A DNA stretch of 64,000 nt from Bradyrhizobium liaoningense (GTDB lineage Bacteria; Pseudomonadota; Alphaproteobacteria; Rhizobiales; Xanthobacteraceae), in the NCBI RefSeq assembly GCF_018130785.1, contig NZ_JAFCJT010000009.1, forward strand, positions 1 to 64,000, given 5' to 3'. The notes below the pieces were generated by a model. The model had not been told where the DNA came from, ran no database searches, and saw only the letters and a list, made by a program, of their open reading frames with translations. A program made the position numbers and the translations under genes. Below, in pieces: positions 1 to 8,409 of the stretch; position 1 is the first letter of the stretch, and each line of letters starts with the position of its first letter.

Positions 1-662
1 ATGTTGAGGCGTCCCGCTCCATTCGCCAGGCCGAGGTCGGAGCGGCGAGGACAATGATCGAACGAACAGAGGAGCGCTTTGGTCTCAAGCCGGACCGGCT
101 TGCCGGGGATACCGCTTACGGGGCTGCTCCGATGCTGAACTGGCTGGTCGAGGAGAAGGGCATCGCGCCACATATCCCCGTGTTCGACAAGTCGAAGCGA
201 GATGACGGTACCTTCTCGCGCAGCGACTTTCGATATGATCCGACCAGTGACGTCTACCACTGCCCGGGCGGAAAGCGGCTCGGGACGAGCGGCACCGTGC
301 ACGAGGGCAAAACGCTTCTGTATCGTGCGAGCAAGCTCGACTGCGACGCATGCCCGCTTAAACCGCGGTGCTGTCCAAAAGAACCATCGCGCAAGATCCC
401 GCGCGACATACATGAGCACGCCCGGGACGTCGCCCGGTCGTTCGCTGGCACCGAAGGCTTCGAGACGTCGCGACGTCAGCGCAAGAAGATCGAGATGCGG
501 TTTGCGCACTTGAAGCGCATCCTGAGGCTTGGCCGGCTTCGGCTTCGTGGCCCACGGGGCGCCCAGGACGAGTTTGTTCTGGCTGCCATCGCTCAAAATC
601 TGAGGCGCCTCGCGTCGTTCGTTGCGCGACCACCACCCGCTCATGCTTTGCGCATTGCGTAG
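1..662 (+). CDS. IS1182-type transposase, C-terminal part (cut by window edge)
   Basis: This is the catalytic C-terminal half of a DDE transposase of the IS1182 type. The reading frame is already open at base 3 (V-E-A-S-R-S-I-R-Q-A-E-V) and runs through the first internal ATG at 54, so the gene starts outside the window. The segment GDTAYG (from about base 108) is the family's second catalytic-Asp region. A Cys cluster (CPGG, CDACPLKPRCC) follows, and then the Arg-rich E-containing end (RFAHLKRI), as expected for the third acidic residue. It ends at a normal TAG with no frameshift in the visible part. Whether the whole element is active cannot be judged from this fragment. Confidence 0.85.
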   Translation, partial: VEASRSIRQAEVGAARTMIERTEERFGLKPDRLAGDTAYGAAPMLNWLVEEKGIAPHIPVFDKSKRDDGTFSRSDFRYDPTSDVYHCPGGKRLGTSGTVHEGKTLLYRASKLDCDACPLKPRCCPKEPSRKIPRDIHEHARDVARSFAGTEGFETSRRQRKKIEMRFAHLKRILRLGRLRLRGPRGAQDEFVLAAIAQNLRRLASFVARPPPAHALRIA

Positions 663-775
663 CGTAGGAGTTGCGTTGAGAGCGTTAGGGGCGGCGGATC
701 AAAGCCGGTCGGCCTGACCGAATGGCCGAAAGACATCCGTCGGTTACAGCCGACTTTTGCAACAAAATCGGCCAA
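1..775 (+). mobile_element. Right portion of an IS1182-family insertion sequence
   Basis: The element contains the transposase tail and about 110 bases of 3' flank. A short palindromic sequence at 750-771 (CCGACTTTTG, then CAAAATCGG) is a reasonable candidate for the right terminal inverted repeat. The left end is outside the window, so the terminal repeat and target duplication cannot be confirmed and the exact right boundary is a guess. Confidence 0.5.
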
Positions 776-810
776 CAGGCGACGTGCCTTATCGGTCCCG
801 AAAGGAGATT

Positions 811-840
811 AGGGGCCGGCCTCCGGGAGGCCAGCCCCTT
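811..840 (-). terminator. GC-rich hairpin after the ester cyclase gene
   Basis: AGGGGCcGGCCTCC and GGAGGCCaGCCCCTT form a long GC-rich stem 27 bases beyond the stop of the minus-strand ester cyclase gene. There is no clear U-run, so it may act as a weak or Rho-assisted terminator, or also block transcription from the IS side. Confidence 0.5.
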
Positions 841-866
841 GCTGATCGGATCACATGCGAACAAGC

Positions 867-1319
867 TTATGCGGCGCTCTTCATAAGCCCAAGTTGCGTC
901 AAAGCAGCCACGCCGTCGTCAAGGCCGATCTCCTCGACGATCATGCCGTTCTTAAGCTTAAGAACGGTCGTTCCGGTGAACCTCATCTTGAGTCCAGTGT
1001 TGGCTGGAAGCGATCCCGCCAGAAAGTCGCGAAAAGCAGGGCCGGTGTGGGTACCTCCACCCTCCCAGCGCCCGACGACGTAATCGCCCTCGGCGATTAG
1101 GTCAGCCGCCCCCCAGAAGTTGAGGTCGGGAAACGCTTTGCGAAAGTCGGTCATGAAAGCCTTGATGTCGTCGCGGCCACGGCGTGGCTCGTGAAGCGAA
1201 TACCGCAACAGCATGTCCGGCGCGGCGAGTTCATCCACGATATTGAGGTTGCAGGTCTCGCCCCAAAAATCGGTAAACCAGCGACCGACGATCGCCTTGT
1301 TCTCACTTTCCATCGACAT
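867..1319 (-). CDS. SnoaL-like ester cyclase / NTF2-fold protein
   Basis: This 150-residue cytosolic protein belongs to the SnoaL-like polyketide cyclase (ester cyclase) family, small alpha+beta-barrel proteins that act on varied hydrophobic substrates. The family pattern is seen in NKAIVGRWFTDFWG near the N-terminus, the middle segment FRKAFPDLNF, GDYVVGRWEGGGTHTG, and the end KLKNGMIVEEIGLDDG. The start at 1319 is chosen because it has AGGAG 9 bases upstream and begins at the family's usual N-terminus. The frame stays open to another ATG at 1514, which also has AGGAG, so a 215-residue form with an unexplained 65-residue extension is possible. The substrate is unknown. Confidence 0.8.
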   Translation of the reverse strand: MSMESENKAIVGRWFTDFWGETCNLNIVDELAAPDMLLRYSLHEPRRGRDDIKAFMTDFRKAFPDLNFWGAADLIAEGDYVVGRWEGGGTHTGPAFRDFLAGSLPANTGLKMRFTGTTVLKLKNGMIVEEIGLDDGVAALTQLGLMKSAA

Positions 1320-1669
1320 GTAGCTAACTCCTGTATTTCTGTGTTCAGCTCGAGTGGACGCCTTGGAAACGGGATCTGGGCCGGCTTGAACCATGCCGTC
1401 ATGGCGGATGTGCAGCCCAGAGTGCGGATCAATCGCCAGCCTCTGGAACAGCTCTCGCAGTTCTGGTCGTAGACCGTCTCCACAAAGAGCTGCGATCGAA
1501 TGAAATTTGTGCATATCGTCGTGCTCCTATGTGCGCGCCCTCACGATAGGATTTCACGTGGACCGATCCACCCGATTTCTGATTGGCTATTATCGTAGCG
1601 AAACCCATCGGGTTCACCGCGCGATATTGATGGGTTTCGCTTCGCTCTACCCATCCGACATCATGGAGC
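1320..1669. other. Intergenic region with alternative start, small palindrome and repeat
   Basis: This 350-base gap holds the possible 5' extension of the ester cyclase frame (ATG at 1514 with AGGAG), a 14-bp palindrome at 1558-1571 (GTGGA CCGA TCCAC) just upstream of that ATG, and one copy of the dispersed repeat at 1595-1659. The palindrome is a candidate operator for the cyclase gene. No other gene is visible. Confidence 0.5.
1595..1659. repeat. Dispersed palindromic repeat, copy 1 (degenerate left arm)
   Basis: The right arm at 1629-1659 (core GATGGGTTTCGCTTCGCTCTA) is complementary to a shortened left arm at 1595-1610 (TAGCGAAACCCATCG). The same repeat occurs in fuller form at 3794-3877. 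It resembles the non-coding REP-like sequence common between genes in Bradyrhizobium and can form a hairpin in RNA from either strand. Confidence 0.8.
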
Positions 1670-2032
1670 TCACGCCCTCTTCCCGCTCCGTTTGGTCATC
1701 GGCGCGTTACGGCGCTCCCGCTTGCCGCGCGCGATCTCGGTTGCCAGTGCGTCCAGCTTCGGCTCCCAGAAATTCCTGAACTGACCGATCCACGCATCCA
1801 CCGACCGAAGCCCCGCACCATCGACCGAATAGAGCCGTCTTTGCGCCTCCGCACGAACCGTCGCAAAGCCGCTCTCGCGCAGCACCTTGAGGTGCTGCGA
1901 CACGGCCGCCTGCGTGATCCCGAACTCGGCCCCGATCACTTCAACGACCTCACCGGACGCCATCTCCCCCGGGGCGAGCAGCTCGAGGATGCGACGGCGC
2001 ACGGGATCGGCGAGGACCTCGAAGACGTGCAT
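1670..2032 (-). CDS. ArsR-family transcriptional repressor
   Basis: This 120-residue winged-helix DNA-binding protein is of the ArsR type without an obvious metal-binding Cys box. The N-terminus FEVLADPVRRRILELLAPGE and the recognition helix ITQAAVSQHLKVLRESG are typical. It is the second gene of a two-gene operon: its ATG overlaps the TGA of the SRPBCC gene by one base (TGATG). ArsR regulators coupled to SRPBCC/AHSA1 genes usually repress their own operon, and an operator-like palindrome lies over the promoter at 2742-2765. The C-terminal tail is basic (KRERRNAPMTKRSGKRA). The inducer is unknown. Confidence 0.9.
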   Translation of the reverse strand: MHVFEVLADPVRRRILELLAPGEMASGEVVEVIGAEFGITQAAVSQHLKVLRESGFATVRAEAQRRLYSVDGAGLRSVDAWIGQFRNFWEPKLDALATEIARGKRERRNAPMTKRSGKRA

Positions 2033-2694
2033 CAGCTTGCTGTGCCCGGATGTGCGACGTCAGGCGGCATCTCGCCGCGATAGAAGGCGATGGTGCGGTC
2101 GGAGCGCTGCTTCGCCGTATCAGGATCGACCCCGCTCGCGACATGCGCCGCGCACCAATCTTCACCGCTTGTCGTCATGAATTCCTTGCCGGCAGGAGAG
2201 CCCATCCAAGCCTCGGCCGTCTCGTGGTCGACCGATGCGCCGGTCGCAACATATCGCTCCAATCCCGCGATGGCGAGATCCCAACCGATACCCACCGCAC
2301 CTGGACCGAACTGATTCCAATGGTCCTCGATAATTGCGGTGTGCTCCAGCGTCAGACGCGCCTGATCTCGTTCTGCTGCCAGCTTGACGTCGATCCAACT
2401 CATCCCGCCGCCGAATTCCCACGTGGCTGCAAAATGCGTCGGCGGCGTGCATGCCGTGATGGTGCCGCCCGCGTTCCCCTTCAGCTGGTACCTTCCGCCC
2501 AACTGGAGGTCTCCCTCGATCGGCAGGAACCAGCGCGGAATGCGTTGCCGGCTGGTCACTGCGTCCCAGAGATCGTCGAGGCTGGTCTCGTAAAGCCGCG
2601 ACAGCGTCACCGTGCTGGCTGCTTTTCCATCCTTCTCGAAATTCTTCACCGAACGCGTGACAAGCCCCAAGACCCTGGCGACGTCGATTTCCAT
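2032..2694 (-). CDS. SRPBCC (AHSA1-like) domain protein
   Basis: This 220-residue protein has the START/Bet v1-like fold with a hydrophobic ligand cavity. Residues about 25-145 contain the AHSA1 pattern: LYETSLDDLWDAVTSRQRIPRWF, LGGRYQLKGNAGG and FAATWEFGGGMSW. A C-terminal extension (WMGSPAGKEFMTTSG...) is typical of the ArsR-coupled subgroup. The start at 2694 is preferred over two upstream in-frame starts because GGAGGG lies directly before it. The protein is probably cytosolic, and its ligand is unknown. It is the first gene of the operon with the ArsR repressor, under the operator at 2742-2765. Confidence 0.85.
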   Translation of the reverse strand: MEIDVARVLGLVTRSVKNFEKDGKAASTVTLSRLYETSLDDLWDAVTSRQRIPRWFLPIEGDLQLGGRYQLKGNAGGTITACTPPTHFAATWEFGGGMSWIDVKLAAERDQARLTLEHTAIIEDHWNQFGPGAVGIGWDLAIAGLERYVATGASVDHETAEAWMGSPAGKEFMTTSGEDWCAAHVASGVDPDTAKQRSDRTIAFYRGEMPPDVAHPGTAS

Positions 2695-2726
2695 TGCATC
2701 CCTCCGCATCGTTTCGCGCAATGGCG

Positions 2727-2765
2727 AGTATCGGCCCTCACTAATATAAGTCAACTCTTATATTA
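2727..2765 (-). promoter_or_regulatory. Promoter with ArsR operator for the SRPBCC-ArsR operon
   Basis: A perfect 9-bp inverted repeat TAATATAAG-tcaact-CTTATATTA lies at 2742-2765. On the minus strand it covers a -35-like TTGACT (2754-2749), followed 16 bases later by GATACT (2732-2727), and the SRPBCC start lies about 33 bases further on. Repressor bound here would block RNA polymerase, which fits autorepression by the ArsR protein. Its direct binding is inferred. Confidence 0.75.
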
Positions 2766-2831
2766 ATGACCGTGCCGCTATGTGGAGCGCGTGATATTGA
2801 ATGATGCCGGTTCGTCCGCGGTCGGAGGGCG

Positions 2832-3713
2832 CTATTTCAGCGGCAGGAATACATCCGCGACCGTCTCATGCTCCGGCACCTCCGGGAAGAGTCTCAGCCG
2901 CTGGCAATAGATCGGGAAGTCGCGTGCTTCCTCGCCGCTGGCCGGAAGCCAGTCGCGATACAGGTAGAGCGCGGCGGGCTCCAGATTGTCGGTATAACCG
3001 ACGACGCGCAGCACGGCGCAGCGCCCGCCGGGGATCTCGCCGGCCTTGATCGCTTCGCCATTCGCCTCGATCGGCTGGTCGGTCCCGACGCAAAGGTCGA
3101 TGCTATATTCGGCCTGCTGCGCAGGACGCCCCTCGGAATGCCAGACAGTGAAGGTCGGATTTGTCCTGGGGTGCAGGTTGGCCGCCTTGCGCCACGCGAT
3201 GAACCGCCGGATGGTGGCACCAAGCGTCTCAGGGCTCCCCCGATGCTCCATGATCGCCACCCGCGTGGGGGGCACATCGCGTATCGTCACGTCGTCAGTG
3301 GTAAAACTCGTCTGCATGAGCTTGCTCCTCGCGTTGTCGAGAGGCCCGAAGGCCGCAAGCCACGGCTCCCAGTCGGGAGACTTCCGGAACGACGACGGCG
3401 ATTGCCCGAACCGTTGCCGAAAGGCGCGGGCGAAAGCATCCGGTGCGTCGTAACCGGCATCCATCGCGATGTCAGTGACATCAAGGGCGTCATTGTAGGC
3501 CAGTTGATGCGAAGCGCGCTTCATACGGGCCAGCTGGACATAGCGATGCACCGACAACCCGAAAGTCGCCGTGAACTGCCGGTGGAAATGAAATTTCGAG
3601 AAGGCCGCAACACTGCTCAGCGTTTCCAGGTCCAGATCACCATCGAGATGCCGGTCGATATGGTCCAGCACCCGGCGCATCCGGTCCTGATAGTTCTGCA
3701 GCGCCGCCTTCAT
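2832..3713 (-). CDS. AraC-family regulator with GyrI-like effector domain
   Basis: This 293-residue regulator has an N-terminal AraC double helix-turn-helix (about residues 10-110; FSKFHFHRQFTATFG and GYDAPDAFARAFRQRFGQSP) and a C-terminal GyrI-like small-molecule-binding domain (about 135-293; VPPTRVAIMEHRGSPETLG, AEYSIDLCVG, GGRCAVLRVVGY). This is the Rob/SbmC-type layout, in which the GyrI domain senses amphipathic or cationic compounds. The start has a strong GGAGGAGGGA site. It is monocistronic, with a palindromic repeat upstream. The target genes are unknown. Confidence 0.88.
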   Translation of the reverse strand: MKAALQNYQDRMRRVLDHIDRHLDGDLDLETLSSVAAFSKFHFHRQFTATFGLSVHRYVQLARMKRASHQLAYNDALDVTDIAMDAGYDAPDAFARAFRQRFGQSPSSFRKSPDWEPWLAAFGPLDNARSKLMQTSFTTDDVTIRDVPPTRVAIMEHRGSPETLGATIRRFIAWRKAANLHPRTNPTFTVWHSEGRPAQQAEYSIDLCVGTDQPIEANGEAIKAGEIPGGRCAVLRVVGYTDNLEPAALYLYRDWLPASGEEARDFPIYCQRLRLFPEVPEHETVADVFLPLK

Positions 3714-3793
3714 CGTCCCTCCTCCGTGGCGGCTCCAGATAGCCGCTGACGGCGATCATTTGCTCGACCGATCTTGCGGTTTGGCATGAGAGC

Positions 3794-3877
3794 GTAGGAT
3801 GTGTAGAGCGCAGCGAAACCCATCGACTTCTTTATGGAGGAGCGATGATGGGTTTCGCTTCGCTCTACCCATCCTAC
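3794..3877. repeat. Dispersed palindromic repeat, copy 2 (complete)
   Basis: The left arm at 3794-3825 (GTAGGATGtGTAGAGCGcAG, then CGAAACCCATCGA) pairs almost perfectly with the right arm at 3846-3877. The right arm shares its core with copy 1 at 1629-1659. It sits 10 bases beyond the stop of the serine hydrolase gene and upstream of the AraC gene, so it may end or stabilise the hydrolase transcript. Confidence 0.85.
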
Positions 3878-3886
3878 AATTGCGCC

Positions 3887-5146
3887 CTATCCGCCCGCCA
3901 TCAGCTCCTTCGCCAGCGCCATATAGGCCGGCAGCGTTACGGGATCGTTGGCGGCGTTGCCCGCGACGGGGTGCGATGCGTAGCGCGCGATCACCATCTC
4001 GGCCTTGGGATCGACGTAGATGCCCTGGCCATGAACGCCGCGCGCCATATAGGCGCCGTGGGCGTTGTGCGTGACCCACCATTGGTTGCGGTACGACGCG
4101 CCGGGCAGCGTGGTGTAGCCGGCCGGCTTGAACTTCTCGGGATCGCCGCCGCGCACGATGTCCTCGACCACCTGTGAGGGGACGATCTGGCGGCCGTTGA
4201 AGCGGCCATGATTGCGCATGGTCTCGCCGAAGCGGGCGAGATCGCGCAAGCTGGTCGAGAGTCCGCCACCGCCGCTCTCGGTGCCGATGCGATCGACGTG
4301 ATAATGCGCGTCCTCCTCCGCCCCCATAGGCGTCCAGATGCGCTCGGAGAGAAGGTCGGACAGCGTCATGCCGCTGGCGTGCCGGCAGATCCAGGCGAGC
4401 ACGTCGGTGTTGACGGTCTTGTACGCAAAGGCCTTGCCGTGCTCGCCCTGCTTCTTCTGCGCGACGAGGAAATCGAAGATATTGGTCGGGCCGTCATAAT
4501 CAGGCGGAATCGGCGCCATGCCGTTGGCGCGCCGCAAGCCCCACACGTGGGAGTTCTTGTCGGTATAGACTTCGGTGTATTCTAGCCCCGTGGTCATATC
4601 CATGACCTCGTGCACGCGCGCATCGCCGAACGCGCTGGCCTTCAGCTCCGGCACGTAATCCGTGACCTGTGCCTGCGGATCGATCTTGCCCTCGGTGACG
4701 AGAATGCCGGCCAGCACGCCGGTGAAGGATTTCGTCACCGACATCGCAATATGCGGCTTGTGCGGCTTCAGCGCGCCGAAATAGCGCTCATAGATCAGCC
4801 TGCCCCGATGCAGCACGGCGATGCCGTCGGTGTAGGTCTCCTCCAGCATCTTCGCGAACGTCATGGGCCGGCCGTCCAGGGTGCTCGAGGCGACCGCGCC
4901 GATGTCGTGGTCTTCCCGCGGCAACACGGACGCAGGCCCTGCCCCGCGCCAGACATTCACCGTCGGCACCAGCTGGCGGACGTTGCTCCAGGCCCAGCGC
5001 AACTCGGGGAAATTGCGGAACGAGCCGTTCTGGAAGGTGATGGCGCGATCGGGAGACGGCGGGAAGCCGATCATCCAGCCGAGCGCTTCGGGATCGGTCT
5101 CGGTGGCGGTTGCGGGCTGTTGGTTGGGTGCAGTTGCGGCGGACAT
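3887..5146 (-). CDS. Class C beta-lactamase-fold serine hydrolase
   Basis: This 419-residue enzyme has the penicillin-recognising/beta-lactamase fold and resembles the 6-aminohexanoate-dimer hydrolase (NylB) and EstB-type esterases. The nucleophile motif SxxK is Ser136-Val-Thr-Lys139 (MSVTKSFTG). Tyr242 in AYKTVNTDVLAW is at the position of the second catalytic motif, and GVHGQGIYVDP near the C-terminus corresponds to the third (KTG-like) region. No signal peptide is visible (N-terminus MSAATAPNQQPATATETDPE), so it is probably cytosolic. Likely reactions are ester or amide hydrolysis; the substrate cannot be told from sequence. It is transcribed alone. Confidence 0.85.
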   Translation of the reverse strand: MSAATAPNQQPATATETDPEALGWMIGFPPSPDRAITFQNGSFRNFPELRWAWSNVRQLVPTVNVWRGAGPASVLPREDHDIGAVASSTLDGRPMTFAKMLEETYTDGIAVLHRGRLIYERYFGALKPHKPHIAMSVTKSFTGVLAGILVTEGKIDPQAQVTDYVPELKASAFGDARVHEVMDMTTGLEYTEVYTDKNSHVWGLRRANGMAPIPPDYDGPTNIFDFLVAQKKQGEHGKAFAYKTVNTDVLAWICRHASGMTLSDLLSERIWTPMGAEEDAHYHVDRIGTESGGGGLSTSLRDLARFGETMRNHGRFNGRQIVPSQVVEDIVRGGDPEKFKPAGYTTLPGASYRNQWWVTHNAHGAYMARGVHGQGIYVDPKAEMVIARYASHPVAGNAANDPVTLPAYMALAKELMAGG

Positions 5147-5468
5147 GAAGACGGGCTCCGGGGGCGGCGATGCAGTCGGCGTATCATGGGACAGCGCCGT
5201 CTACATCCCGCGTTTGCGCCGGGGGGCTGTGCAGTGATCCCGCCGCGCTTCACTCGAAGGTCGCGCTGTTCCAGTACACTGTCGGTGACGACTTGCCGGG
5301 ATGCACGACAAGAAAGCCGCCCTGCCAGGGGACCACGCTGGGCGCCGCTTGGAGAACGCGCCGGCGACCCCGCCGGTGGAGGTGACGGCGCGCAAGGCCC
5401 ACGACGTCGTCGCAGGTGCGGCCGTCGCCTTTGACACCGACGGTCTTCACCGAACTGTCACGAAACGT
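5147..5468. other. Intergenic region, possibly with a 66-codon minus-strand ORF
   Basis: This 322-base gap between two minus-strand genes has no recognised gene. A GTG-started frame at 5450-5250 (minus) encodes 66 residues ending SPTVYWNSATFE. It lacks a good ribosome binding site and its N-terminal half is Arg-rich in the manner of random GC-rich frames. I leave it uncalled. The region must also carry the promoter of the serine hydrolase gene. Confidence 0.35.
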
Positions 5469-7745
5469 TCACCCCTTCCGGCCCCTGCGCTTCTTCGCCT
5501 TCGCTGCGCGCTTGCGGCCCGGCGCTGCCGTTCGCCCCGGTCCGCGTGCCGTGCGGCCGCCTGTGTCGGCGGTCAGCTCGGGACGCAATCTGGCGAGCTT
5601 GGCGCGGTCGGGCAGCAGGTCCGCAAAACCGTCGAGCACGCTTGGCGCGGGCGCGCCGTCGCCGGCGGCAGCTCGCGCAGCGCCTGCGGGAGCGGTCTGG
5701 CTGAGCGCCTGCAACCGCCGGCACGCTTCACCGAGGTGATAAGCATCGCCGCCGAGCGCCACCCATTTGCCGACCTCGGGATGCAGCACGAGATTGGCCG
5801 AATGGTTGTCGGCGTTGCTGGTCGGATAATCGACGAACACGTCGATGCCCGACTGCACGCCCACCATTACGCCCTGCGCCGACCATGACACCGCGACGTC
5901 GACGCGGTAGCGGCCGGGCTTCTCGAAGGCAAAGCCCGCCGTGCTCCAGAACACCTTCGCCGAGGCGGTGACGCTTTGGCCGGGCTCAAGCTCGCTGAGC
6001 TTGGCGTGCTCGCACAGGATCACGAAGGGCCTGACCGGGCGCTCGCGCCCCTCGCCGTCGGTGACGGTGATCGATGCGAACAGGGCCTCGATGCTGACGT
6101 CGTTCGGCGCGCGCAGCGACACGCCGCTGGTATTCGTCATCGTCCAGGTCAGGTCCAGCGGCTGGCCGAGCGCGACGCGGTCGGTCGTGGCCGTCACCGT
6201 CAGCGCCAGCTCCGAAGGTTCGAAGTCGTGGCGATCGGCGGCCTGCGGCGCGCCGGTCGGGAACCAGCTTGCGAACGGCCATCCGCCTGGACGAATGACC
6301 GGGTCCGGCATGTGGTTGAGGTGATGACGGACGTTGGTGTTGTGCGCGAGCTGGATCTGGTCCGGGAACACGCCGGGCTGACCGGTCGCGGGCCCGCCGA
6401 GCACGTCCGCAACGCTCGGCGTCGTCGTCATGATCGAGTTGTCGGCCGCCGTCTCCTGCTCCTGGTGGATCTGATTGAGCGTATGCGTCAGCTCGTGGGT
6501 CGCGCTGCGCAGGAACGCACGCGGCACGTCGCGCTGCTTCTTGTTCGCGGCGAGACCGAAGTTCGAGGAGTCCGAGACGGGATAACCGTCATCGGAGAAG
6601 CTGGCGCAGCCCTCGCGGGGAACGCCGATCTGGTCGTACATGATGCCGCGCGAGCACCCGAGCTTCGCGGGCACCACGATCATGTGCACGCGCCATTCGG
6701 TGTCGAGATTGGTCGCGGGATTGCGCACATTGGTCATCAGCGCGTGCAGATCCGCGGAGCTCCAGCAATTGGTCGGCACCACGCCTGATGGCACCGGCAC
6801 GTTGAGCTGGTCCTGCACCACCGTCAGCTGCCAGCCGGTCTTGGCGAAGACCGTGTCGAAGAACTCGGTGCCGCCGGCACCATCGGGCACCGGTGCGGGC
6901 CGCACGGCTCCGACCAGCGTGTCGATCTCCAGGGTGCAGCGGCGGAAGAATTTCGACACCCAGGCGAGCGTGACGCTGCCCTTGTCCACGCCGCCGTCGA
7001 ACAGCCGGCCCTGGTAGAACGGCCCGCCGGTCAAGGAGAACGGGAACGGCGCCGGCACCTTTGAAAGCTTCATCGTCACGGTGCGCGACGGCGTCGCCGG
7101 GAACGTGCCCTTGAACTGGCCGGCCGGCGGCTGCGTGTAGTTGAACTGCTCGGCTGTGATCGTCAGCTCGCACTTCTTCGGGAACGCGACCGCGAACGGC
7201 GCGGACACGCTGGTCACCCTGAGATAGGAATGATAGCGCGCGCGGGGGAAGATGGGGATCCGCGGCCTGCGGATCGGAAGCGGAATCAGGGGTTCATCGA
7301 CTGCGCTGAGCGAACCGGCCAGGCTCGTCAGGCCCGAGTCCGCCGCCGCTTCATCTCCGTCCGCGTCGCCCACCGGAAGCACCGGCCCCACCGGCGGGAA
7401 CGGATCAATCACCAGCCGGCGCGAGTAGAGATCGCCGCTGACGATCAGACGGTCGGCGCCGCCGTCGGGCGCAGAGCGATCGACGCGCAGCGTGCCTTCG
7501 AAGGTCACGAAGCTCGCGGTCGGCCTGAAGTTGATCTGGTAGCAGCCTTCGCGGAAGTCGAGCCTGCAGAGCCTGAAGGGCGGAATCGGCTGCAGATCGG
7601 TTGAGGCCGGCTGATCGCCGGACTCGTCGTCGCTGAAGCTGATCTGGCGCGACAGGGGCGCTAGCGGCTTCATCGCGGGTTCGACCGATGCCGCGGTCAT
7701 CTTCGAAAGGCTTCCACTCGCTTCATGCTCTGAGCAATTGCACAT
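5469..7745 (-). CDS. Large protein with metzincin-like zinc protease site
   Basis: This 758-residue protein is not assigned to a named family. At residues 417-427 it has HELTHTLNQIH, which matches the metzincin spacing HExxHxxGxxH with Asn in place of Gly. It is followed by SIM (Met439) like a Met-turn, so a zinc metallopeptidase core near residues 330-450 is likely. The N-terminal 300 residues are predicted beta-rich (YQINFRPTASFVTFEGTLRV). A region near 520-640 looks like an Ig-like or cohesin-like beta domain (LALTVTATTDRVALGQPLDLTW). The C-terminus is a basic Arg/Lys tail. The start at 7745 is set by GAGGAG 8 bases upstream; the frame continues to 7790. There is no Sec signal, and the N-terminus is Cys-containing (MCNCSEHE). 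It could be exported by another route. Confidence 0.65.
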   Translation of the reverse strand: MCNCSEHEASGSLSKMTAASVEPAMKPLAPLSRQISFSDDESGDQPASTDLQPIPPFRLCRLDFREGCYQINFRPTASFVTFEGTLRVDRSAPDGGADRLIVSGDLYSRRLVIDPFPPVGPVLPVGDADGDEAAADSGLTSLAGSLSAVDEPLIPLPIRRPRIPIFPRARYHSYLRVTSVSAPFAVAFPKKCELTITAEQFNYTQPPAGQFKGTFPATPSRTVTMKLSKVPAPFPFSLTGGPFYQGRLFDGGVDKGSVTLAWVSKFFRRCTLEIDTLVGAVRPAPVPDGAGGTEFFDTVFAKTGWQLTVVQDQLNVPVPSGVVPTNCWSSADLHALMTNVRNPATNLDTEWRVHMIVVPAKLGCSRGIMYDQIGVPREGCASFSDDGYPVSDSSNFGLAANKKQRDVPRAFLRSATHELTHTLNQIHQEQETAADNSIMTTTPSVADVLGGPATGQPGVFPDQIQLAHNTNVRHHLNHMPDPVIRPGGWPFASWFPTGAPQAADRHDFEPSELALTVTATTDRVALGQPLDLTWTMTNTSGVSLRAPNDVSIEALFASITVTDGEGRERPVRPFVILCEHAKLSELEPGQSVTASAKVFWSTAGFAFEKPGRYRVDVAVSWSAQGVMVGVQSGIDVFVDYPTSNADNHSANLVLHPEVGKWVALGGDAYHLGEACRRLQALSQTAPAGAARAAAGDGAPAPSVLDGFADLLPDRAKLARLRPELTADTGGRTARGPGRTAAPGRKRAAKAKKRRGRKG

Positions 7746-7847
7746 GTCGTCTTCTCCTCGTTGAAATGGCGAGGCGATCGACGTGAGCATCGGGCTCGTT
7801 CGCGGCTACACCCGCGTTATCTAAAGTCAGCTGTGGCGTGCGCAGTC

Positions 7848-8144
7848 CTACGCGCGCCGATAGGTCACGACACAGCCCTCTGAATCCGTAAACTCAAACC
7901 GGTCGGCCTCGAGTGAAATGCGATAGGTCACAAGTTCATCAGTCGCCGTCCCGACGACGAGTGTGTTGGAATCCTCGAGACGGTAGATTCCCGCATCCCA
8001 CCACACCATGCCCTGCCCTTCGCCGCGCATGCCGCGGTAGGTGCCGGTCGAGAATGTGAGGGTGGCGGGATATTTGTCCGCACACGCAGCCGACGTGGTT
8101 TTGCTCCACGTACCAACCATGCTCTGTTCGAGTTTGTCAGCCAT
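7848..8144 (-). CDS. Small lipocalin-like hypothetical protein
   Basis: This 98-residue protein has alternating hydrophobic beta-strands (YPATLTFSTGTYRGM, GMVWWDAGIYRLED, LVTYRISLEADRFEFTD) and a repeat-like WS..YP..LTF opening, resembling small lipocalin-like beta barrels. It has no signal peptide and two cysteines. The start has GGAG 7 bases upstream. It lies 102 bases upstream of the metzincin-like gene on the same strand, so the two could share a transcript. No function can be given. Confidence 0.6.
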   Translation of the reverse strand: MADKLEQSMVGTWSKTTSAACADKYPATLTFSTGTYRGMRGEGQGMVWWDAGIYRLEDSNTLVVGTATDELVTYRISLEADRFEFTDSEGCVVTYRRA

Positions 8145-8409
8145 AGTGTCTCCATAGCTCTCATCGGCCGAGCGGCCGATTGATGGCTATTTCAACATGC
8201 CGTTCTGGCGTGTGCAGCTCATTTGAGGCTGATGTGATGGCGGGTGTGTCAAATCGACTAAATTCACCACGTTCAATCACAACAGGTACTCTATCGCAGC
8301 ATTGACGCAAGCGTGCGTGTGAGATGCTTCACACCGAAGGTGCGACAATTGAGCACCGGCGGTGAGAGCGAGATGAAAGCGCGGCGGAGGAGCAGCTCAG
8401 CCCGCACGT

